Shown here one piece after another: positions 56,709 to 64,000 of a stretch of 64,000 bases of DNA (position 1 is its first letter; every line of letters begins with the position of its first letter). Source of the stretch: Leptasterias polaris (taxonomy: Eukaryota; Echinodermata; Asteroidea; Forcipulatida; Asteriidae); the NCBI GenBank assembly GCA_037783415.1, contig JAZGTN010000094.1, positions 1,984,001-2,048,000 on the forward strand. Direction: 5' to 3'. The position numbers and the translations under genes were made by a program. The notes under the pieces are model-generated. The model was not told the DNA's origin. It saw nothing but the letters and a program-made list of their open reading frames with translations, and ran no database searches.

Positions 56709-59700
56709 TAGTAGTACACAGCAGGATACCAACACTTTGTTAGGCCATGGCAGCGAAAGTAGTTTTAGTTTAAAGGGTTTTAATACTAAAAAATAATTAT
56801 TCTTTTAGCTCTTTTTGATTCCTGGTGTAGTTGTCGAACTCGAAGAAATCTATCAATCATATCGCATGCAAGTATGCATCATTGCATCATATGCAAATTT
56901 TATGTCATACACTGTATGACCAGTCTAGAATGCAATGTGCCTTGTGTTTTTGACAGCCGTGCTTTTGACTAAAACCAATCAAGCCAATGTTCCCATGGAA
57001 GTTGCCACCCGGAAGAAAATGTGCTGCACAACGAGTTAGACCGCGCCCTCTTTCATGGTTGCTATGCATCTACAAATTAGGTATGCACATGCGCATAAGC
57101 CTTCACAAGTTCAGGATGTCACAACGGAGGCATAAATAAATTTCCATTTTATTTTCACTAATAATGTCATCCAAGGATAAAATTAACAATTCTGAACCCA
57201 GCAGGCATAGAGTTCAGGACACAAGGAATATGTGAGTGAAGTTTCAGCATCCTCAATAAAGTTAAAACAAATTATTTTAATAGTATAAATTTGTATATCA
57301 ATGGTATAGGACCTTGAGGAACCATCGGTTATCAAATTAGGCAAAAACAATTTTAAATGTACCCAATTTGGTTCATTTAAAAAAATGTAAAACATTTCAA
57401 CACCTGGTCTGTGGGAGCTCTTTAGGTCTAAGGGACGTGACTAAGGGAGACTTATCACAGCTATCACTCTTACAGTCTTAGTATCATGGTGAAGATATTG
57501 CCAGCAGCCACAGTATATGAAAGAAGATTTATGTACAAACTGAAAAAATCCTGTGAAAGATCTGACAAAAGTTTGTTCAATTTTTTATCTCAAAAAATTG
57601 TGCTTTATTTAACCAGATAAAATTACGATGATTGATCTCTAGTGAAAGTAGTGGGTTATTTCTACGAAGTTTTTAATCTGTTTACGTAAAACAGGAATGG
57701 CCAATGTAAAGTTTAGATAAAGCTTTGCTCAAGTTAACAAAACAAATTATCCATTAATTTCCATACTGTAAATGATCTATAGCGCCCTCTATGTTTTCCA
57801 AAACTTGAAAAAGATTGAACACTGCAAATCATGAACAGCTCCCTCTATTGTTTGTCCATGGCATTGAAAGATAACAGTTAAAGGTGCATGGTTGAATAAC
57901 ATGTACCCATACAGCCCAGTCCTGTTTAGTCCGAACATCTGCTGTTACACTTTGGCATTTGGGGCGCGATATGCGGCATAGTGGTAACCCCCCCCCCCCC
58001 CCCACTCTTGTGTCTTTGTTGTGTGCTTCTTTGAATCGCAGGATTTTTTATATACTTTTTTTGGGGGGGGGGGGGGGGTACTTCTTTACAAGAGAAAAAT
58101 AGAGTGTTATTAGAGTATTGGAACAAATGGGGGGGGGGTACCCTTTGCCTCATATTGGGCATAGTAAACACTTTGAATGATGGTTGCTTGCCAGTTGCCA
58201 CATGGGGTCTCTGATTGGCTGGGTTTTCCCCAGTGGAATAAATCTCTGGATTCTCCACTTCTCCTCCCACATCTAGAACTGAAACTTCCTTCCTTCTCTC
58301 TATGGGATTCTTGGCTAGTACCATAGTATTTTAAGTTTGCTTTCCTGAGAACCATTTGCAGATTGGCCTAACTCTTTTATTCTTGTTTTTCTCCTGCTGC
58401 TTCATGAAACCAGGCCCTGGTTGTCAACCATTCGCATCTGTAGCTTCTAGATAGATGACCACATCCCTCCTCTTCTCTGGAACATCTGTAAGTTGCTCCC
58501 AAGTCACTGATTTGTATTAACCCTCACTTGGTCACCTCCAGAAAATCAACCCATGACCTTAAAATTCCTGGGAATAGAAATCTTTAAAGATGGACTCCAA
58601 GGTCAAATTAAGACCGTATCCGAATTTGTGGCTATGGCTGGATTTGTGGCTATGGCTGGATTTGCGTATCATCATGCGTTGAAGTATAAAGCATCCTTAG
58701 CAACCATCATAGTCATAGCTGTAGTCGCCAATTCGGGTATGCCCTAATACATTTTGTGATGCACTAGGTTTCCAGTAGATAGAGTCCTCAAGAAAATTGT
58801 GAAAAAATTTCAAGTTCCATATACCTCACATTAAAATGGTCATATTTTTATTTTAAACCCATTTCAGAGCGAAATTTGAATTATGACATCATGGAGCATA
58901 AACACAAATGAGTGTGTACATTTCAAAGAGGAATTTTGTGCCAGTCAAAAGGTCAAATTTAATGTTGTTTTGATTGAATATCATCCAAATTCAGGATTGA
59001 ACTAAAAAACTTCCTTGCACAAAAATGTGCGGACTGTATATTTGAAATGTGACGTCCTTGAGGGTTTTGGGATTTTGACAAACAAATTTGCACCATTCAA
59101 ACCTGTGGTTAGAGACTTGTAATTTTCATTTCCGTTCTCATAAAGGACTATCTTTTTGAAATTGAGTGGATCACAAAACAGAATTACATGTAGAGCTTGG
59201 AGCCCCTCTTCAATTTGTGTTTTCTGAAAGACCTGACCACTTTATTGTGATGAACATTCACCCTGGGCTAGTTTAATGGTGTGGTTATTGAAAACTGGAG
59301 GTTCAGAATGAACAACAATTAAACTTTTGATAGTTGTTATTGGCCACCGTACCTTTGAAATTTATTTAGAGAAAACAATTTCATGCTGACTTGTGAGGAA
59401 GATGCACTGTGCATAATCTTTAATATTTCTGATCTTGCGGTCGTTTGTTCGTGTACTGAAAATATGATATGAAATGATTAGGCCTGTAGATATCTAATCA
59501 TTAATATACAATGTTGTAAGATTACCGTATTCGAAGTAAGCGTATTTTTGAGACAGTTTGAAGTATTAGGAACACACACAGATGACCAGACAATGAAATA
59601 CATACAGATGACCAGACAGACTCGATCAATAAATCATGTATTTATGAAGACGATTTTAATTTTGGAAACAGTCATTTCCAAAAACAATGTAAACACAGTT

Positions 59701-59858
59701 GTAATGGAAAGTTTGTCTTTTACAAAAGTGTTCAAAATGCAGCAAACCGATATTCTTAGTCAGATTTCAGGAAAATATTGCTCAACACATGCTTAGAACA
59801 AATTAACGGCAACCAGTCAAATACAAGATACATTACATGACAGTTCGGCTGGTAACCT
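56709..59858. other. Intergenic; several poly-C and poly-G runs
   Basis: Poly-C at about 57989-58004, poly-G at about 58063-58079 and 58131-58139. An 18-bp duplication TTGTGGCTATGGCTGGAT lies at about 58625-58661. No gene recognised. Confidence 0.5.
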
Positions 59859-60303
59859 GGGTCCAGTTTCACAGAACTGCTGTAAGCTGAACAACTAGCA
59901 AAGCACACACAAAAATTGTGCTCAGCAGAAGTAGGTTACCAGCCAAAATAAACAACATATTCCTATTCCATTGATGACCGGTATCCTGCTTATTTTTGCT
60001 CAGCAGAAATTTCTAAGCAATGTTTTGCTTAAGCAGCTTTTTAAAATTGCGATAAGCAAGATATTTCTGCGCTGAGCGTATTCTGGAGATTTATTGAATT
60101 GATACCTGTTTACAAAGTGATGGATTGAAATGAATCTTACTTCACGTAGTGATTAAGGCCCAATCTGCTTAAAAAGACAATTTTTCTTAAGCAGCAAACC
60201 AGTTGCAAATATGGTACATTATGACATGGTATTTGACTGGTATCACAACTGCTTTTGTGCTTTGCCACTTTGAGTGCTTAAGCAGTTCTTTGAAATTGGG
60301 CCC
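59859..60303. mobile_element. GGGCCCAATTTCA-end MITE (family D), diverged copy
   Basis: Left end GGGTCCAGTTTCACAGAACT, right end AGCAGTTCTTTGAAATTGGG with CCC. The interior contains repeated AAGCAG/CTGCTT motifs (TGCTCAGCAGAAATTTCTAA). Confidence 0.8.
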
Positions 60304-60546
60304 AGATATTAAACACAGTTTGTCAATTGTCATAACATTTGGAACCAGTACCGCTGGAAATGTTAAGTAACTAATGTCTACGATTAAATGTATTTGTGTA
60401 CACTTTTCATAGAGACTGAACACATTTAATGAGGTAGCAGAAATTGGTTCAAGTGAAAGCACAATGGCCATCCACAATCTACATAACTTGTTACTTTCAT
60501 GGGATGGAAACATTTTGTTTTTACAATCACACACCACTGTGGCCTA

Positions 60547-61070
60547 GGCCCAATTTCATAGAGCTGCTTAAACTAAAGGGTGTGTACAACATTGGTAATT
60601 GCCAAAGACCTGTATCCACACTTGATGTGACCCAACATATACATGAAATAACAAACCTGTGAAAGTTTCAGCTAAATCAGTCTTCGGAGTCATGAGGAAA
60701 CAGTTTTAACTTCTTTTCAAACATCGGAATTTATCCTGCAGGATAAAGACTATTATTTTACTCATTTCCTAAAAACTATGGCATTTCAAGCAAAACTATT
60801 TCCAGGGACGTTTTCCACCATGACCATCTTTATACCATGTAAGTTATGTGCAAATCTGTGAACATTTATATTTTCATTCTTACCAATGTTGTACACACCC
60901 TTTAAGCATAAGAAGGGGCTAAGCACAACCAAATTATGCTTACTAGAATAAGGTAACCAGCCAAATACCGTCCCCTAGTACAATCAGTGACTGGTATCCT
61001 GCTTGTTTTTTCTTACCAGAAAACCGTAAAGCAAATATTTGCTGTTTAAGCAGCTCTATGAAATTGGGCC
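60547..61070. mobile_element. GGGCCCAATTTCA-end MITE (family D), copy split by a TTAA MITE
   Basis: Left end GGCCCAATTTCATAGAGCTG with CTTAA. Right end TTAAGCAGCTCTATGAAATT with GGGCC. The family A-type element at 60573-60905 interrupts it just inside the left end; joining the flanks restores GCTGCTTAAGCATAAG. Confidence 0.92.
60573..60905. mobile_element. TTAA-type MITE (GTGTGTACAAC subfamily), nested
   Basis: It begins CTAAAGGGTGTGTACAACAT and ends ATGTTGTACACACCCTTTAA. Close to 23528-23877 but in the opposite internal orientation. Confidence 0.9.
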
Positions 61071-62080
61071 CTGGACGTAGGACTGGTGTTTGGTGGCAGC
61101 AGACACGGACCCCTTTCGAATCCACAGCTTGGCCTAATGCTCAGGCTTAGACTCTTGTCAGTAAATTTAAAAGCATACACTTTCTTGCCAGAACCTAAGA
61201 TGGAGCCTAAACTGGAGCCTATACTGAAGCCTAGGCCTAAATAAGCTGTGGTTTCCAAAATAGCTATAGTGGGTATTTTTTTATTGTCTGCCTAGTACTG
61301 AGCATGTGCACTACATGTATTTCCAAGATAATAACTATGGAGTACTCGGTAAGCCTGCTGCTGCCACTTAAAATCTCCTGCCGATACATGCTGATGTATT
61401 TAAGCAATAACTCATGGATAGGAAAATGGTCATGCATCTCTTAAAATTGATTCTTTACAACTTGACATTTATGTGCAGATTTGTCTAAGCTGTGCAGATT
61501 GGAATTCAATTTACTTCAATATTTTTCCTTAGCAGGTTCGTTGTTCATTCACCACTTCACTTCTCTATTTAGTTTTGACATTAGTTTATATTTCACACTT
61601 TCTCTTGGAACCTTGTTTGTGTATTACTTTGAAATGAGAGCACCGTTTGTTTTATAAAATGCTCATGTTTTCTTGGTGGATAGTAGATAACTAATTGTTA
61701 ACTTGTAAACAATTTCTTTACAAGAACAAAACTCTTTCCCAGATAAACCATGGTATGTTAGCATAAGTAACACTCCCGTTTGAAAACACATTTTTGTGCC
61801 AGTTTTTGAACTGAAAGTTTACATAATTTGTACAAAATAATAAGTTATTGTTTGATTCTCTATCAACATTTAATAAATATTTACATCTAAGATGATTTCT
61901 TTCCATCTAAAGGTACTCGGACTGATATTACAAAGAAAATCTATTCCTAGACATATTTTTCATAATATGTAAACAAACAACAAATAAAGGGCTGCTTCAG
62001 CAATTAACCTGCAAAGAGTGTTTTATGAATAACAATTTTTCATTATAAATTACCTAATAGCAATGAACACTTTTTGAAGA
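61071..62080. other. Intergenic, AT-rich, downstream of the hydrolase gene
   Basis: No recognised feature apart from AT-rich sequence. It would include the end of the hydrolase 3' UTR. Confidence 0.5.
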
Positions 62081-62086
62081 TTTATT
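62081..62086 (-). other. Candidate polyadenylation signal of the hydrolase gene
   Basis: AATAAA on the minus strand, 67 bp after the stop codon of the gene at 62154-64000. Confidence 0.5.
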
Positions 62087-62153
62087 AAAGTCAGAGTTGA
62101 ACCGTGCATAGGATAGTGTAAAAATTGATACTTCAAATAATATTTTGCATAAA

Positions 62154-64000
62154 TTAGTGTTTCTTCCACATTATTACAAAGCACGGATGCCCGCTGCATT
62201 CGTAACCGACAATAATTTTTGGTCTAAACCGAAGTCCTCTAAACATGGAGCTCTGCTGTGCAAGTTCATTGTGTCTAACACCAGTCTGTACCTGCCACTT
62301 GACTGCCTTCCCTGGAGTGAAGACAGCAGAAAATAAGACTTGCCCAAGATGGGTGTAGGAGTCCAGGTACTCCAGAACCCTATCCATATTTGCATTTGTC
62401 CTTATATGTAGTTGAAGTTCCTCCAGTGTGAGGTTATCGTACGAGGTCCAAGACTTCACCTTTGTTGTATTCAACGAGTAAGTGAAATATCTCACTCCGT
62501 CTTGTGAAGCAACACTTTGAATTGAAGGCATATAGTTCTGCGCATTGAGAGAAGCACCAGACTCTCTTAATGATCCACCTATCCTGTAAGTGTTGTTTGA
62601 TCGAGTCTTGCTGAAGGTTGCCGTGTAGCGGACCTGTCCGCTGTAGTGAAAGCTGTTGTAGCTGGTTACAAAGTTAAGAAAGAAGCCTTCTATAAGGTTG
62701 TCCAGATTGATGTTGTAAAGCTCTGTGCTAGTCACACCATGAGCAAGTTTATGGGATGTGAAGTTTCCATTGGTTTGTCTTTGAAAAACAGCAGCAAGGT
62801 AGGTTTTTTGATTGACATTGTAAGCATTGATCCATTCAGGGTAGTAGAAGAGACGAGACACAGCTTCAACGAGGAGAGGGAATTGATTCTCTCCAATTTT
62901 AGAGTTCATGAGAGTAAAGTTGCTCCAGCTTCCTCTGGCGAGATACTCCCCGCAGTCCTCTATCAAAAGGTTATCACTAGGCCACTGTGTCATCGAAGAA
63001 ATCATCCCACCGAATACCGGCTGTAGATTCTTGCGGTTATTGTCACTTAGAATTACCGTCCAGCTCCAGGGCTCTGATTTGCGTTTCCTGCTAAACCTGG
63101 ATTTGGGAAGCTGTTGAGACTCCTGATGGAAGAGCATTACCTCGTTATCATGGGAATCCCCCTGCTGCCACCAAGCTTGATCGGTGTTGACATGAACCCC
63201 AAGGCCATGCCATGTATGCCTGTGTTCGGACGCAGGTGGGTTTGGATGCTTGGTCAGGAGTTTTAGAGAGTCTGAGTTGAGGACCATTCCCGATGTTAAA
63301 CCAGTAACGAATCGCATCAAATCGTAGGTGGTAGACCACCAACCAAGGGATGAATCTAACAGATTGTATGACTTTTTGTTTTTGTTGAAATCGTCACCAT
63401 CCGTTAGAGGGATGTTTCCTTCGGAGAAGCTCACCACTGGCACGTGGTTGTTATGTCCAGCTTCTATTAACCGATGAGGACCAATCCTTGTGCGCCACAT
63501 CCCGAGTGGTTTAAGCACCTGTGCCCGAACAAATGTTGAATATTTCTCTTGGCTGATTGTCTCAATCACACGTCCTAGTACGCAGTATCCAAAATTTGAA
63601 TATTCATATTTTATCCCTGGGGCGCGGTTAAGTGGTTGCCTTATCACGTAAGAGATGACGTCAGAAGGTGTAAGGTCACGGTCCAACCCCATCTCCTTGG
63701 CAATGTCGACCACGTCGTGACCTCTTGAAAGATACACAGAGTTCAACATGGGGTCATAGAGCCGGGGAGTAGTCTGGACCCAGCCAGCTGTATGGTGCAG
63801 TAAGTGTTCAACAGTGATATCATAGAGACGTGGATCTACACCTCTTCCGTTAGATGCTGGTTGAAAGGATGGCAGGATACCGTCCGGGCCGAACACTGTG
63901 TCTGACAAGTGCAAGTCGCCGAGCTCTACCAGTTTCAGGACTGCCACTGCCGTGATGGTCTTGGACAAGCTTGAGATGGGTTGGAGGGTGGTTGGTTTCA
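62154..64000 (-). CDS. Serine beta-lactamase-like hydrolase with repeat-type C-terminal region (5' part outside window)
   Basis: An uninterrupted minus-strand frame of 615 codons plus stop, open at the window edge, so the start codon lies beyond 64000. It is a beta-lactamase-related serine hydrolase (class C / penicillin-binding fold). Counting from the first codon here, SLSK (residues 10-13) is the SxxK nucleophile motif. ITVEHLLHHTAGW (61-73) is the conserved segment after it, and YSN (133-135) is the second motif. GWWSTTYDLMRF (about 219-230) matches the usual G-x-x-S-T-x-x-D-L region. The third motif, usually K/H-x-G, is not obvious; WWQQGDSHDN (276-285) may occupy its place. The last about 230 residues contain repeats with YLAAVF, VRYTATF and VLFSAVF, resembling bacterial tandem repeat domains known next to such hydrolases. 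No intron in this part. Substrate unknown; it converges on the receptor gene. Confidence 0.88.
   Translation of the reverse strand, partial: KPTTLQPISSLSKTITAVAVLKLVELGDLHLSDTVFGPDGILPSFQPASNGRGVDPRLYDITVEHLLHHTAGWVQTTPRLYDPMLNSVYLSRGHDVVDIAKEMGLDRDLTPSDVISYVIRQPLNRAPGIKYEYSNFGYCVLGRVIETISQEKYSTFVRAQVLKPLGMWRTRIGPHRLIEAGHNNHVPVVSFSEGNIPLTDGDDFNKNKKSYNLLDSSLGWWSTTYDLMRFVTGLTSGMVLNSDSLKLLTKHPNPPASEHRHTWHGLGVHVNTDQAWWQQGDSHDNEVMLFHQESQQLPKSRFSRKRKSEPWSWTVILSDNNRKNLQPVFGGMISSMTQWPSDNLLIEDCGEYLARGSWSNFTLMNSKIGENQFPLLVEAVSRLFYYPEWINAYNVNQKTYLAAVFQRQTNGNFTSHKLAHGVTSTELYNINLDNLIEGFFLNFVTSYNSFHYSGQVRYTATFSKTRSNNTYRIGGSLRESGASLNAQNYMPSIQSVASQDGVRYFTYSLNTTKVKSWTSYDNLTLEELQLHIRTNANMDRVLEYLDSYTHLGQVLFSAVFTPGKAVKWQVQTGVRHNELAQQSSMFRGLRFRPKIIVGYECSGHPCFVIMWKKH

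Noticed and set aside
58553..58747. Short frame with FVAMAGFVAMAGF and a hydrophobic end
   Set aside because: Created by an 18-bp duplication; no splice sites or domain support it.
62646..63026. Plus-strand frame within the hydrolase gene
   Set aside because: Antisense shadow of the minus-strand coding sequence.

Overview
This is animal genomic DNA: introns with GT/AG boundaries, many interspersed repeats, a decayed L1/Tx1-like LINE, tRNA-derived SINE sequence and microsatellites. The repeats (TTAA-flanked MITEs, tRNA-derived SINEs ending in (ATT)n, GGGTCA foldback elements) and the glycine-receptor-like gene suggest a marine invertebrate deuterostome. An echinoderm, perhaps a sea star, is my best guess, by inference only. 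Two real genes are supported.

(1) Plus strand, 15368-46921: seven exons of a Cys-loop (pentameric) ligand-gated anion channel of the glycine-receptor/GluCl type. They encode about 423 residues, from the first beta strands of the extracellular domain through M4 to the stop codon. All six introns have GT/AG ends and matching phases, and the 68, 83 and 150 nt exons have the sizes known in vertebrate GlyR/GABA-A genes. The signal peptide and first N-terminal exon(s) were not found upstream. The fold residues are kept, but several agonist-contact positions and the Pro at the pore entrance (-2') are changed. This is the most interesting coding observation.

(2) Minus strand, 64000-62154: the C-terminal 615 residues of an intronless serine beta-lactamase-like hydrolase (SxxK and YSN motifs) with a repeat-rich C-terminal region. 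Its 5' end lies outside the window. The two genes converge, with about 15 kb of repeat-rich DNA between them.

Layout: 1-660, 68-bp satellite. 2.0-7.5 kb, microsatellite, GGGTCA foldback elements, and a TA-flanked inverted-repeat element that contains an L1/Tx1-like LINE remnant. 7.8-15.3 kb, MITEs and small tandem duplications, no confident exon. 15.4-46.9 kb, receptor gene with MITEs, SINEs, foldback elements and minisatellites in its introns. 47-62 kb, intergenic, with nested MITEs, a foldback element carrying a 22-bp minisatellite (52.1-52.9 kb), a GC-rich foldback element (56.1-56.7 kb) and many poly-G/poly-C runs. 62.15-64.0 kb, hydrolase gene.

The two genes are not evidently related in function. 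The striking feature of the non-coding part is the depth of nesting: SINE in MITE, MITE in MITE, and LINE in DNA element in foldback element. This allows relative dating of several repeat families.
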